Positions 1-8,401 of a stretch of DNA of 50,620 bases are shown piece by piece. Positions within the stretch are counted from its first letter, which is position 1. Every line of letters starts with the position of its first letter. The translations under genes and the position numbers were made by a program. The DNA is from JBOGUF01 sp050696075 (GTDB lineage: Bacteria > Chloroflexota > Chloroflexia > Thermomicrobiales > UBA6265): the NCBI GenBank assembly GCA_050696075.1, contig JBOGUF010000155.1, forward strand, positions 1 to 50,620. The letters run 5' to 3'. The notes beneath the pieces were generated by a model. It made no database searches and was not told where the DNA came from. It worked only from the letters and a program-made list of their open reading frames with translations.

Positions 1-135
1 GGAGAGACCCTTCCCATGTCCTGGGAATCGCACGCAGAGTGCTCTGGGTGAGTTCCGCCGCGCCGTGTTAGCATCGACGGCGGTTGGGGACGGCCGGAGC
101 GGACGCCGCACCCCACCAGGGGAGGACCAACAGGG

Positions 136-1317
136 ATGGGACGCGCGGAGTCCCGACCGGCGCCGGCGGCCGCCGGGGAGCCGGACGCGCCCAATGGGGC
201 GCCGACCGGCGCCGTGACCACGATCACCGAGGTCGAGTTGCCCTGGCACACGATGGCCAGGGTCATCCTGCTCCTTGTCATCATTTGGCTCCTCTTCGAG
301 CTCTGGTCGACCCTGCTATTGGTCATCGTCGGGATGCTGCTCGCCGCGGCCTTGTATCCCGCGGTCACCTGGCTGGAAGGCCGAGGGCTCACCCGCGGAC
401 GGTCGGTCGCCGTCGTCTTCTTCGGCCTCCTCGCGCTCACTTCGCTCCTACTCCTGCTCGTCATCCCGCCGATGATCGAGGAGAGCGCCGACTTCGTCGA
501 GGACTTGCCGTCCCAAGTCGAGCGGACGCAAGGACTGCTCCAAGATCGCTATCCGTCGGTCTACCAACGCCTCGAAGAGTTCGCCCAGCGCCAAGCCGAA
601 GAAGGCGTCAGCATTCCTCTCCCCGTGCCACAGGTGCTCTCGGTCGGCGCGGGCATCATCACCGCGCTCAGCAATACCCTCATCGTCCTGGTCATCACGG
701 CCTATTTGTTGACCGGCGGCGGCCGCATCTACCAATGGTCCGTCCGTTACCTGCCCGACCGCTACGAGACGAAGGTCCGGCAGACACTGCCGGAGATCAG
801 CCGCACGGTCAGCGGATACGTGGCTGGCCAACTCGCCCTTTCCACCATGTTCGGCACGTTCACCTTCATCACTCTGACGTTGGTTGGCGTCCAGCAAGCG
901 GCCTTTCTGTCGCTCCTGGCCGCGTTCATGGCCGCCATCCCGATGGTCGGCGTGGTGCTGGCGACGATTCCGGCGGTCCTCTTGGCATTGGTCGAAGGGT
1001 GGCCGGAGGCGCTGATCATCTTCGCCGCGTACGTGCTCTACCAGCAGGTGGAGAATTACTTCTTCTCTCCCCGGATCTTCGGCAACCGCCTGCAGCTCTC
1101 GTCATTCGCTATCCTCATGGCCGTGCTCATCGGCGGACAATTACTCGGCGTCCTCGGCATCTTCTTGGCGCTGCCATTGGCCGCGGCGATCCCGGCGATC
1201 GAGCGGATCTGGATCGAGCCGCTCCGCACCGCGTCGATCGCGGAGTCGGCCACTCCGGCCGCTGGTCGATTCCGCCGCCGGCGATCACGCCGCACCGCCA
1301 CGCCCGCCGACGACTGA
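136..1317 (+). CDS. AI-2E family transporter (permease-type membrane protein)
   Basis: The 393-residue product has a short polar N-terminus and then a series of long hydrophobic helices, the first about residues 38-75, with a polar stretch around 110-165 and more helices to about residue 365. This is the layout of the AI-2E/PerM family (PF01594), whose members are membrane exporters or ion antiporters; the substrate cannot be read from sequence. The C-terminus ends in an arginine-rich cytoplasmic tail. The ATG at 136 was chosen because a GGAGG lies at 120-124; a longer reading frame over the same DNA has no membrane character. It stands alone ahead of mrp. Confidence 0.85.
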   Translation: MGRAESRPAPAAAGEPDAPNGAPTGAVTTITEVELPWHTMARVILLLVIIWLLFELWSTLLLVIVGMLLAAALYPAVTWLEGRGLTRGRSVAVVFFGLLALTSLLLLLVIPPMIEESADFVEDLPSQVERTQGLLQDRYPSVYQRLEEFAQRQAEEGVSIPLPVPQVLSVGAGIITALSNTLIVLVITAYLLTGGGRIYQWSVRYLPDRYETKVRQTLPEISRTVSGYVAGQLALSTMFGTFTFITLTLVGVQQAAFLSLLAAFMAAIPMVGVVLATIPAVLLALVEGWPEALIIFAAYVLYQQVENYFFSPRIFGNRLQLSSFAILMAVLIGGQLLGVLGIFLALPLAAAIPAIERIWIEPLRTASIAESATPAAGRFRRRRSRRTATPADD

Positions 1318-1459
1318 CCGTCGGGCACGACGCCCCGATTCTCGTTCCGTCGCTTGCCGCCAGGTAGTACACTTTTGGCGGCGCGGCACGGCGTTTGCTC
1401 CCGCCCCCACCACTTTCTCCTTTCTCGCTTCCCGCCATATGGGAACAAGGGGTTCGTAG

Positions 1460-2572
1460 ATGACGACAACGACGATGGGTCAGTCTGAATTGACCAAAGA
1501 AACCATTATTGAAGCGATCCGACCGGTCAACGACCCGGAGATCGGCCAAGGGCTCGTCGAGCTCGGCATGATCCCCGACGTCGAGATCGACGGCCGCAAC
1601 GTCCGCGTCCACGTCGAGTTGACGACGCCCGCCTGCCCATTGCGCGGCAAGATAGAATCGGACCTGCGCGACGCCCTGGCGACCGTCCCCGACCTCGGCG
1701 AGGTCTCCATCAAGTGGTCCTCGCGCGTCCGCTCCAGCGGCACCGGTCGTTCGGACGCGCAGCCGATCAAGGGCGTCAAGAACACGGTCGCCGTCGCCTC
1801 CGGCAAGGGCGGCGTCGGTAAGTCGACCGTCGCCGCCAATATCGCGGTCGCCTTGGCCCGGGCCGGGGCAGCGGTCGGGCTACTCGACGCCGACGTCTAC
1901 GGCCCGAGCGTGCCTCTGATGATGGGCGCGCACGATAAGCCGCAAATGCGCAACAACCGGATCGTCCCTCTCGACGCCCACGGCGTGAAGCTGATGAGCA
2001 TCGGCTTCATCCTCGACCCGGAAAAGGCGCTCATCTGGCGGGGGCCGCTGGTGGCCCAGCTCATCCGCCAGTTCGTCAACGACGTTGATTGGGGCGAGCT
2101 GGACTACCTGATCATCGACCTGCCGCCCGGCACCGGCGACGTCCAGCTCACCCTGGTCCAGACCATTCCCATCTCCGGCGCGGTCATCGTGACGACCCCG
2201 CAGGATGTGGCCCTGGCCGACGCGATCAAGGGTCTGAAGATGTTCGAGGAGGTGAAGACGGCGATCCTCGGCATCGTCGAGAACATGAGCGGCTTCGTCT
2301 GCCCTTCCTGTGGCGAGACGCACGACATCTTCAGTAGCGGCGGCGGCAAGCGCGTCGCCGAGCAGAACAACGTCGAGCTGCTCGGTCAAGTACCGATCGA
2401 GGCGCGCGTCGTCGCCGGCGGCGACACCGGCGTTCCGGTCGTCGCCTCCGCCCCCGACTCGGCCACCGGCAAAGCCTTTCAGCACGCGGCCGAACGCGTC
2501 GCCGCCCGCCTCAGCGTCGAAGCCGCTAAGAAGCCCCGCAAGCCAACGCTGATGCTGCGTTCGGTGCGGTGA
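1460..2572 (+). CDS. mrp: Mrp/ApbC-type Fe-S cluster carrier ATPase
   Basis: The 370-residue protein has an N-terminal MIP18/DUF59 domain (about residues 12-85) followed by a ParA/MinD-like P-loop ATPase. The deviant Walker A KGGVGKST is at about 116-123, and a CPSC pair near residue 279 matches the cluster-binding cysteines of Mrp/NBP35 proteins. Such proteins bind and hand over Fe-S clusters in the cytoplasm. Length and domain order are standard for the family. A purine-rich AAGGGG stretch lies 8 bases before the ATG. The gene is convergent with the DUF1059 gene, with a hairpin between them. Confidence 0.93.
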   Translation: MTTTTMGQSELTKETIIEAIRPVNDPEIGQGLVELGMIPDVEIDGRNVRVHVELTTPACPLRGKIESDLRDALATVPDLGEVSIKWSSRVRSSGTGRSDAQPIKGVKNTVAVASGKGGVGKSTVAANIAVALARAGAAVGLLDADVYGPSVPLMMGAHDKPQMRNNRIVPLDAHGVKLMSIGFILDPEKALIWRGPLVAQLIRQFVNDVDWGELDYLIIDLPPGTGDVQLTLVQTIPISGAVIVTTPQDVALADAIKGLKMFEEVKTAILGIVENMSGFVCPSCGETHDIFSSGGGKRVAEQNNVELLGQVPIEARVVAGGDTGVPVVASAPDSATGKAFQHAAERVAARLSVEAAKKPRKPTLMLRSVR

Positions 2573-2575
2573 GAT

Positions 2576-2605
2576 GAGCGGCTAGCTGTGAGCTGCTAGC
2601 CGCTC
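2576..2605. terminator. Hairpin between convergent mrp and DUF1059 genes
   Basis: An 11-base stem GAGCGGCTAGC pairs perfectly with GCTAGCCGCTC across an 8-base loop, just after the mrp stop codon. It also covers the stop codon of the opposite-strand DUF1059 gene. There is no strong T-run, so it may act as a bidirectional end structure rather than a classical intrinsic terminator. Confidence 0.6.
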
Positions 2606-2790
2606 GCCGTCCGCGCGGCCCCCGCATCGCGGATGTGCGACCGCACCAGTTCGACGACCTCGGGCGTGACCTCCATCCCATGGTCTTCGGCGGCGTGCTT
2701 GCCCGCTTGGGCGAGAACCTCGTCCTCGGTCTCGCCCTCGAACCGCGCCTGACACCCTTCCATGATCTCGCCACAGGCCAGCGTCTTCAT
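2596..2790 (-). CDS. DUF1059 family small protein
   Basis: The 64-residue product begins MKTLACGEIMEGCQARF and has the family's paired cysteines (residues 6 and 13), the acidic EGETEDEVL segment and the AAEDHGM motif. This identifies the DUF1059 family (PF06348), small soluble proteins with no established role. The start is supported by a strong GAGGAGG seven bases upstream on the minus strand. The 3' end lies inside the hairpin shared with mrp. Confidence 0.88.
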   Translation of the reverse strand: MKTLACGEIMEGCQARFEGETEDEVLAQAGKHAAEDHGMEVTPEVVELVRSHIRDAGAARTASG

Positions 2791-2939
2791 CGTCGCTCCT
2801 CCTCACGGCATCGTCCGACGGTTTTCATGGAATCGAGTAGGTGGTTCCCTGGCGGGTGATTGCGCCCACTGCCACAATAGCACGCGACGGCTTGCAGCAG
2901 CGACGCCAGCTGCTACGCTAGGTGTCGGAGGACGACTCG

Positions 2940-3209
2940 ATGAGCGTACAACTTGCCCCCCAAATCGAAGCGATGATCCAGCAGAAGGTCGAAACCGGTC
3001 CGTATGACGACGCCGATGCCGTGGTGCGAGAGGCGCTACGCCTACTCGAGGATCGAGACCGCCGACTGCAACGCCTGCGAGAGGCCGTAGCTGAGGGAGA
3101 GTGGGGCGAAGGGATTCCCGTAACTCCCGAGCTGCTTGAGGAGCTGAAACAATCCTCCATTCGCAGAGCCAAGGCGGGCGAGCGGCCGAGTCCCGATGTC
3201 TGCCCCTAA
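2940..3209 (+). CDS. parD: ParD-like antitoxin
   Basis: The 89-residue product starts MSVQLAPQIEAMIQQKVETG and has the short beta strand plus helices (PYDDADAVVREALRLLEDRD) of a CopG/ParD ribbon-helix-helix antitoxin. In known systems it binds and neutralises the partner ParE and represses the operon. ATG 2940 was preferred to the upstream GTG at 2922 because GGAGGA (2926-2931) is correctly placed only for the ATG. It overlaps the next gene by 14 bases, as is usual for these pairs. Confidence 0.85.
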   Translation: MSVQLAPQIEAMIQQKVETGPYDDADAVVREALRLLEDRDRRLQRLREAVAEGEWGEGIPVTPELLEELKQSSIRRAKAGERPSPDVCP

Positions 3210-3516
3210 GCGGACGGTTGAGTTCTCGCCGCGAGCTCTTCGCGATTACGATGACATCCTGCTTGTGAGCCTGACGACGTGGGGCGAACAACAAAGGGAC
3301 GCCTATCAAGCTCTGTTGGATCGTGCCCTCGAAGAGATAGGCCAGTTTCCGGGGATCGGTCAATCGCGTGAAGACATAGGCGCTGGCTGTCGAAGCTTGC
3401 GCGTCGGCCAGCACATCTTGATCTATAGGAGCGATGGCGCCGCCATACGTGTGAACCGCATCTTACACAGTCGGCAAGATCTCTTCAGCGAATGGCACGT
3501 TCCCGGCGCGGAATAA
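3196..3516 (+). CDS. parE: ParE-like toxin
   Basis: The 106-residue protein has the RelE/ParE fold signature: PRALRDYDDIL near the N-terminus, a central PGIGQSREDIGAGCRSLRVG stretch and a C-terminal IRVNRILHSRQD strand. ParE proteins poison DNA gyrase; whether this one does so or acts otherwise is not shown. It is translated from inside the 3' end of parD, which indicates translational coupling. The module looks intact. Confidence 0.87.
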   Translation: MSAPKRTVEFSPRALRDYDDILLVSLTTWGEQQRDAYQALLDRALEEIGQFPGIGQSREDIGAGCRSLRVGQHILIYRSDGAAIRVNRILHSRQDLFSEWHVPGAE

Positions 3517-3660
3517 GCTCGAGTAAGCTCCCACGTTCTCGCCCCTCTCGCTGCATGCAGCATGGACCGTCGATCGCCATGAGAAACCTTCTGTCGCGAT
3601 TCATGGCCATCGACACGGCGTCCGACGCGCGGGCGACGCTGCCGCGAGCGTAACGGCTTT

Positions 3661-3753
3661 GCCCCCCCGCCCCCCCAACTTTGGGGGAGACGACGGAAGA
3701 CGCCGCGCCATCGTCCGTCGTGCTCCCCCCAGGATTGGGGGGGTTGGGGGGGC
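3661..3753. repeat. 93-bp palindrome built from C-runs and G-runs
   Basis: The left arm (3661-3689) has two runs of seven C, then AACTTTGGGGGAG. The right arm (3722-3753) is CTCCCCCCAGGATTGGGG followed by long G-runs. The two arms are near reverse complements, and between them ACGACGGA (3690-3697) pairs with TCCGTCGT. The element lies between the convergent parE and ridA genes. Each arm can also fold on itself, and the right arm could form a G-quadruplex. One arm recurs inside the palindromic element at 44641-44799. Confidence 0.75.
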
Positions 3754-3759
3754 CGTGAA

Positions 3760-4155
3760 TCACTTCGCGGCCGTGACTTCGATCTCGATGAGAAATTCGG
3801 GGAAGGCGAGACGCGACACGCCAAGCAGGGTCGATGCCGGCCGGCAACCGGCGGCGCCGAGGCGTGGGCCGATTGTGCCCGATGCTTCAAGAAACCGGTC
3901 GACGTCGGTCGTGTAGTAGTTGAGCCGCACAATGTCCGGCAGGGAAAACCCCGCCTGTGCCAGCACCGTCTCGACGTTGTCCATAGCTTGATTCAGTTGC
4001 GCCGCCATGTCCCCCGCATGCATCGGATTGCCGTCGGCGTCCACCGAAGTTTGCCCGGCGCAGATGAGGAAGTTCGTTGGATTGCTGATCGCGTTCGCCT
4101 GGACGAAGCCAAATTTGTCCTGCCACGTCCACGGGTTCACCACGCGCCGTTCCAT
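3760..4155 (-). CDS. RidA family protein
   Basis: The 131-residue protein contains the YjgF/YER057c/UK114 core: a QANAISN segment, FLICAGQTSVDADG, the helix AAQLNQAMDNVETVLAQAG, and the C-terminal GVSRLAFPEFLIEIEVTA. RidA proteins hydrolyse reactive enamine/imine intermediates released by PLP enzymes. The family Arg of the active site appears as CRPASTLLGVSRL. The longer upstream frame is not family-like; the chosen ATG at 4155 has AGGAGGA just upstream. It is transcribed divergently from the OsmC gene. Confidence 0.9.
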   Translation of the reverse strand: MERRVVNPWTWQDKFGFVQANAISNPTNFLICAGQTSVDADGNPMHAGDMAAQLNQAMDNVETVLAQAGFSLPDIVRLNYYTTDVDRFLEASGTIGPRLGAAGCRPASTLLGVSRLAFPEFLIEIEVTAAK

Positions 4156-4294
4156 CAGTCTCCTCCTAACCATACGTACCGATCGCATCCAGAACTGAAG
4201 GGATTGTGCCACGAAGCGACGCCTTCGGCGTACAATCCGCGGCCGTGGCATGCCCCGTTGGGATGCCGAGGAATGTCGCTTGTAGAGGAAAACC

Positions 4295-4717
4295 ATGACT
4301 AATTCGGAAGTTCGCGTGCGCCTCGTCGATGGCTTCACCGGATTGATCAGCGCGCGGACGCACGCGACCACGGTCGACCGCCGGATCGAACGCGGCGGCG
4401 CGGACCTGGGATTCACCGGCGGCGAACTGCTCCTGGCCGCGCAAGGCGGCTGCTTTATGACCACGCTGGCCGGGGCAGCCGAGGCGCGGGGCATCACGTT
4501 GCATCGGGTTGACCTCATCGTGCGCGGTATCGAGGAACAAGCGCCTCCCCGCTACACGGACGTGACGATCGAAGCCGACGTCGAGGCCGATGCGCCTGAC
4601 GAGGAGATCGACAAGCTCCTGCTGATTGCCGAGCGTGGCTGCACGGTCTCCAACACGCTCAAGGTCGGCGCCGCAATCGCGGTCAGCCGCCGCGCGCTCG
4701 CCGCCACCGCGCGCTGA
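4295..4717 (+). CDS. OsmC family protein
   Basis: The 140-residue product contains the OsmC/Ohr layout: an N-terminal beta region, GGELLLAAQGGCFMTTLAGAA carrying the first cysteine, and a second cysteine in IAERGCTVSNTLK. In OsmC/Ohr peroxidases these two cysteines reduce organic hydroperoxides. The second motif (GCTVSNTL) matches the usual GCPVSNTL. The start has AGAGGA at a good distance. It stands alone, divergent from ridA. Confidence 0.88.
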   Translation: MTNSEVRVRLVDGFTGLISARTHATTVDRRIERGGADLGFTGGELLLAAQGGCFMTTLAGAAEARGITLHRVDLIVRGIEEQAPPRYTDVTIEADVEADAPDEEIDKLLLIAERGCTVSNTLKVGAAIAVSRRALAATAR

Positions 4718-4746
4718 GCCACGTCGTTCCCAGCCGGCACGACGCT

Positions 4747-5955
4747 TCAGACGCCGCCCATCGGCGCCGCCACGGCGGAGCGCTCCCCGGCGGTGAACGG
4801 GTTGGTCCAGGCGGCGTCTCCCGCGGCAAACCGGCTCGGATCGAACGGCGAAAGATCGAACCCTACTTCGTGACCGGTCAGGAGGTCAGCCACGACCGTG
4901 CCGGTGATGGCGGCCCAGGAGAAGCCGCCGCCGTTGAAGCCGGCGGCGATCGTCAACCCCGGCCGGGTTGGGTCGCGCCCGATCAGCGGCAGGCCATCGG
5001 CGGTGAAGCCCATGATCCCGGCCCAGGCGCGGACGCACCGCACGCCGCGTAGGGCCGGGAAGAGGCTGGTAAGGCATCGGGCGATGCCGGCCAAGACCGG
5101 CGGCGTCACCCGTTCCTCGTAGTGGCCCAGCCCTTCGTCGACGTCGAGTCGCCGGTAGCCGCCGCAGATGATCGGGCCGTGCGCCGTCTGCCGGCCGTAC
5201 TCCTTGTCGAAGTTCGTGCCGAAGGGATGTGCCAGCACCGGTGGCAGCGGCTGCGTCACCAGGATCTGCCCCCGCGCCGGGACGATCGCGCCGGGTGGCA
5301 GGTCGATCAGGCGCGGTGTGTAGGCATTCGTCGCCAGCACGACCTCCGCGGCCTCGATCCGGTCACCGTTGACGACGACGCCCACCACACGGTCGCCGGC
5401 GTAGACCAACCGCTCGACCTCCGCCCCAATCCGGATCTCGGCCCCGAAACGTCGCGCCGCGCCGGCGAAGCCGTTGACCAATGCGAAGGGCCACAGATGA
5501 CCGTTGCCGGCGGCGAACTTCGCGCCAAGAATCGCCTCGCTCAGCGCGGGCATCAGCGACCGCGCTTCCTCCCGATCAAGCAGGTAGACGTCCTGCCCGG
5601 CCGCGCGCTGAAGCATGACCCCATGCGCGATCTGCTCGTACTGCTCCGGCGTCGTCGCCACGTCGAGCGTTCCCGGCAGCCGCAGCGCGAAGTCGCATTC
5701 CAACTCCGCCGGCAACGCCCGCATCATCGCCAGATTCGCGTTGGTCAACGCCGCGACCGCCGCGCCCGCCCCGGCGTGCATCATTGACCCGGCGCCCGTC
5801 ATCCCGCCGTTGCGGCCCGATGCCCCCGCGGCCAGCCCACGCCGTTCCAGCAGCAGCACCCGTTGCCCGGCCACCGCCAGCCGATAGGCAATCGAGCACC
5901 CGACGACACCGCCTCCGACCACGATGACGTCTGCACGGGACTGGACCTTGGTCAC
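4747..5955 (-). CDS. DAO-type FAD-dependent oxidoreductase
   Basis: The 402-residue protein starts with a Rossmann dinucleotide fold, IVVGGGVVGCSIAYRLA, about residues 11-26, followed by the acidic ribose-binding turn LLERRGLAAGASGRNGG. The C-terminus has the family's second FAD segment, GRDPTRPGLTIAAGFNGGGF. It belongs to the glycine oxidase/D-amino-acid dehydrogenase group (PF01266), which oxidises secondary amines or amino acids; the substrate is unknown. Translation begins at GTG with GGGGAG a few bases upstream. It is divergent from the ABC transporter operon. Confidence 0.88.
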   Translation of the reverse strand: MTKVQSRADVIVVGGGVVGCSIAYRLAVAGQRVLLLERRGLAAGASGRNGGMTGAGSMMHAGAGAAVAALTNANLAMMRALPAELECDFALRLPGTLDVATTPEQYEQIAHGVMLQRAAGQDVYLLDREEARSLMPALSEAILGAKFAAGNGHLWPFALVNGFAGAARRFGAEIRIGAEVERLVYAGDRVVGVVVNGDRIEAAEVVLATNAYTPRLIDLPPGAIVPARGQILVTQPLPPVLAHPFGTNFDKEYGRQTAHGPIICGGYRRLDVDEGLGHYEERVTPPVLAGIARCLTSLFPALRGVRCVRAWAGIMGFTADGLPLIGRDPTRPGLTIAAGFNGGGFSWAAITGTVVADLLTGHEVGFDLSPFDPSRFAAGDAAWTNPFTAGERSAVAAPMGGV

Positions 5956-6006
5956 ATGTCTCCCCTGTCAGACCCGATGACGGCACACGGGCGCGATTGT
6001 ACCAAT

Positions 6007-6025
6007 GCCGATACGTCATTTGACG
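6007..6025. promoter_or_regulatory. 19-bp motif with CGTCA-TT-TGACG inverted repeat, copy 1
   Basis: The sequence GCCGATACGTCATTTGACG occurs here, 52 bases upstream of the flavoprotein start and about 300 bases before the ABC operon, and again exactly at 14498-14516. It contains a perfect 5-2-5 inverted repeat, as a dimeric regulator would bind. The function is unknown. Confidence 0.4.
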
Positions 6026-6159
6026 GAACAGCAACCCACCGCTCATCCCGGAAAAATTCCTTAAGACTACGGATTCCCTGCACGCGTGGAGTGGCTAACC
6101 TGGACAAGTCGCCGCGCCGCGGCCAAGGCAGATCGCCTCATAACCGGCGGTCTGGCAGT

Positions 6160-6297
6160 TAGGCCGTGTTTGCCAACCGTCATGCTGAGGCAGCGAAGCA
6201 TCCCCGCGCGAAGCGCCGCGGCGGCACGCGGGACCGGCTTCGCCGGGGGATGCTTCGGCTTCGGCTCAGCATGACGGAGCTTGTCAAACGCCGCCTA
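6160..6297. mobile_element. MITE-like palindromic element, copy A
   Basis: This element of about 138 bp is bounded by TA on both sides. Its ends are inverted (AGGCCGTGTTTG on the left, CAAACGCCGCCT on the right), and an inner inverted pair reads CGTCATGCTGAGGC / GGCTCAGCATGACG. Further copies are at 20947-21099 and 44641-44799. It has no coding capacity, which fits a miniature element mobilised by a TA-targeting transposase elsewhere. It ends 34 bases before the ABC operon start, so the operon promoter must lie in or beyond it. Confidence 0.72.
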
Positions 6298-6331
6298 GAA
6301 GTGCGCGGAGAACGCGTATGGGTGAGGAAGT

Positions 6332-7540
6332 ATGACGGACCGACGGCATCGACGCGACTGGTGGTATTCACTCACGGCCCTATCCATGACCTTGTTGCTC
6401 ATCACTGGATGCAGCGGGGCCAGTCTTGGCAGGGATAGTTCGGACGACACGTCGGAGACGCTGAAAGTCGGTTTGCTGATCCCACAATCGGGCGCGCACC
6501 TGACGTTGGGCGAAGACACGAAGAACGGCTTTCAGCTCTACCTCGATCTCAACGATGGCCGGCTCGGTGGGCGAGAAGTCGACGTCGTCATCGCTGACGA
6601 GGGCGATACGGCGGAGGCCGGCAAAGCGGCCGGGGAACGACTTTTGGCACAGGAGCAGGTCGACGCGATGGCGGGGGCACTCACCTCGCTGGCCATGCAC
6701 GCCATCAAAGACGCGGTGCAAGCCGCCGAAATCCCGCTCGTCGGCACCAACTCCTCGCCGAGCACGATCGACGACTACACCTATATCTGGCGCAGCTCGT
6801 TCCTCAACGACGACGCTGGCGTGGCGTTGGGCGAGTTCGTGGCAAACCAGCACCAAGACGAGTCGGTCTACCTGATCGCGGCTGACTACGCGGCGGGCCG
6901 CGAATACGTTGAAGGCTTCAAGAGCACGTTCCTCCCCGCGAGCGGCACGGTCGCCGGCGAGGCCTATACACCCTTCCCGACGACGGCGAACTACCAGCCG
7001 TACCTGACCAATATCCTGCAATCGGGCGCCAAAGCGGTCTACTGCTTCTACGCGGCCGGCGCCGCGGTCGAGTTCGTCAAGCAGTTCGAGCAATTCGGGT
7101 TGCGGGAGGCGGGGATCGAGCTCTACGCGCCAGGCTACCTGACCGAAGGCGCCGAGCTGCTCGAAGCGCAAGGCGACGCCGCGTTGGGCATCTGGACCTC
7201 CCAGAACTACTCGCCGGACCTGGACAACGCGGCAAATCAAACCTTCGTCGCGGAGTATCAGGAACGGCATGGCACGCAACCAACGACCTATGCCATGGCG
7301 GCGTACGACGCGGCGATGGTGCTCGACCTGGCAATCGCGGAGGCTGGTGACGACCTCTCCTCGCCCGCGATCAATGAGGCGATTGGCCGGATCGGACAGA
7401 TCGACAGCCCGCGCGGCCCCTGGGAGTTCAACGAGCGGCGCACGCCGACCCAAACGTGGTATCTGCGCCAGGTCCAGGACCAGGACGGCAGCGGTGCGCT
7501 GGCAAACGTCATCATCAGTGAGCTCGCCACCCTCGGCTAG
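6332..7540 (+). CDS. Branched-chain amino acid/amide-type ABC transporter substrate-binding lipoprotein
   Basis: The 402-residue protein has a signal peptide with a lipobox LLLITGC (cysteine about residue 27), so it should be anchored outside the membrane. The mature part is a LivJ/periplasmic-binding fold: LKVGLLIPQSGAHLTLGEDTK, DVVIADEGDT and the downstream GALTSLAMHAI segment. Family members bind branched-chain amino acids, urea or short amides; the ligand is not determined by sequence. It opens an operon with a methyltransferase and the four other transporter genes. A GAGGAAG precedes the start. Confidence 0.9.
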   Translation: MTDRRHRRDWWYSLTALSMTLLLITGCSGASLGRDSSDDTSETLKVGLLIPQSGAHLTLGEDTKNGFQLYLDLNDGRLGGREVDVVIADEGDTAEAGKAAGERLLAQEQVDAMAGALTSLAMHAIKDAVQAAEIPLVGTNSSPSTIDDYTYIWRSSFLNDDAGVALGEFVANQHQDESVYLIAADYAAGREYVEGFKSTFLPASGTVAGEAYTPFPTTANYQPYLTNILQSGAKAVYCFYAAGAAVEFVKQFEQFGLREAGIELYAPGYLTEGAELLEAQGDAALGIWTSQNYSPDLDNAANQTFVAEYQERHGTQPTTYAMAAYDAAMVLDLAIAEAGDDLSSPAINEAIGRIGQIDSPRGPWEFNERRTPTQTWYLRQVQDQDGSGALANVIISELATLG

Positions 7541-7564
7541 CACCGCGGACAGGAGAGACGCAAC

Positions 7565-8380
7565 GTGAGCCACGACATTCACGTTGAATTCACCGACGCC
7601 AATCAAGCGGGCACGCCCGAAGCGATGTACGGCTTTCTCGATCTCGCCGACGCCATTCCGGAAGTCCGGCAATATAAGCGGCGCCTTCGTTCCCGGCTTG
7701 CCTTGCAGCCCAGCGAGACGGTCCTCGACGTGGGCTGCGGCGTCGGCCACGAGGCCTGCCGCCTGGCCGCGGAGTACCCAGGCATACAGGTGATCGGGCT
7801 CGACCGCGAAACGATGTTGGCCGAGGCCGCTCGTCGCGCCAAACAACGCGGCGTCGATGTGCAATGGCTGCCTGGCGACGCGGAGGCGATCCCCTTGCCC
7901 GACGCCTCCGTCGATGCCTGCATGACCGAGCGGGTGTTGATGTATCTCGCTGAGCCGGCCCGCGGCCTCTCCGAGATGGCGCGCGTCCTCAAACCGGGCG
8001 GCCGAATCGTCAGCTTTGAGCTCGACTACGCCGCCACCATGCTGGGCGGCGACCCGCGCATCGCCGGACTCGTCGTCGACCTCCTCCACGACAGCATTGG
8101 CAACGCGCGCCTGGGCCGGCAGTTGCCCTTCCTGCTGCGCGACGCCGGCCTGGTCGACGTGACGTTTCAGCCGGTCGCCTTTCACCCACCGTGGGCGGTG
8201 CATGAGGCCGTCATCAGTACGCCCGTCCGGTTAGCAATACAGCGCGGCCACCTGCCGCCGGAGCCGGCGACGGTCTGGCTGGAGCAGCAGGCTATCGCGC
8301 ATGCCGCCGGGCTCTTCACCGTTGTCTTCATCGGCTGCCTCGTCAGTGGCCGGCTTCCTGACCTACCGGCAGCCGCCTAG
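7565..8380 (+). CDS. SAM-dependent methyltransferase within the ABC operon
   Basis: The 271-residue class I methyltransferase has motif I VLDVGCGVGHE (about 53-63), an acidic end of strand 2 in VIGLDRETM, and the post-motif III segment RVLKPGGRIVSFELD. It resembles UbiE/Methyltransf_11 proteins; the substrate is unknown. GTG start with AGGAGAG upstream. It sits 24 bases after the binding-protein gene and 21 bases before the first permease, on the same strand, so it is probably co-transcribed with the transporter, which is not a usual member of a Liv operon. Confidence 0.88.
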   Translation: MSHDIHVEFTDANQAGTPEAMYGFLDLADAIPEVRQYKRRLRSRLALQPSETVLDVGCGVGHEACRLAAEYPGIQVIGLDRETMLAEAARRAKQRGVDVQWLPGDAEAIPLPDASVDACMTERVLMYLAEPARGLSEMARVLKPGGRIVSFELDYAATMLGGDPRIAGLVVDLLHDSIGNARLGRQLPFLLRDAGLVDVTFQPVAFHPPWAVHEAVISTPVRLAIQRGHLPPEPATVWLEQQAIAHAAGLFTVVFIGCLVSGRLPDLPAAA

Positions 8381-8401
8381 CCGGCGTCCGAGCAGCATGG
8401 C

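Larger units (their letters stand above)
5956..6331. other. Divergent intergenic region
   Basis: This non-coding interval separates the flavoprotein gene (minus) and the ABC transporter operon (plus). It holds the 19-bp inverted-repeat motif at 6007-6025 and the MITE-like element at 6160-6297. No convincing sigma-70 promoter was found outside those elements. Confidence 0.6.

Noticed and set aside
6380..8203. A 607-codon open frame antisense to the binding protein and methyltransferase genes
   Set aside because: It spans two well-supported genes and their gap and has no recognisable domain; open antisense frames are expected at this GC content.
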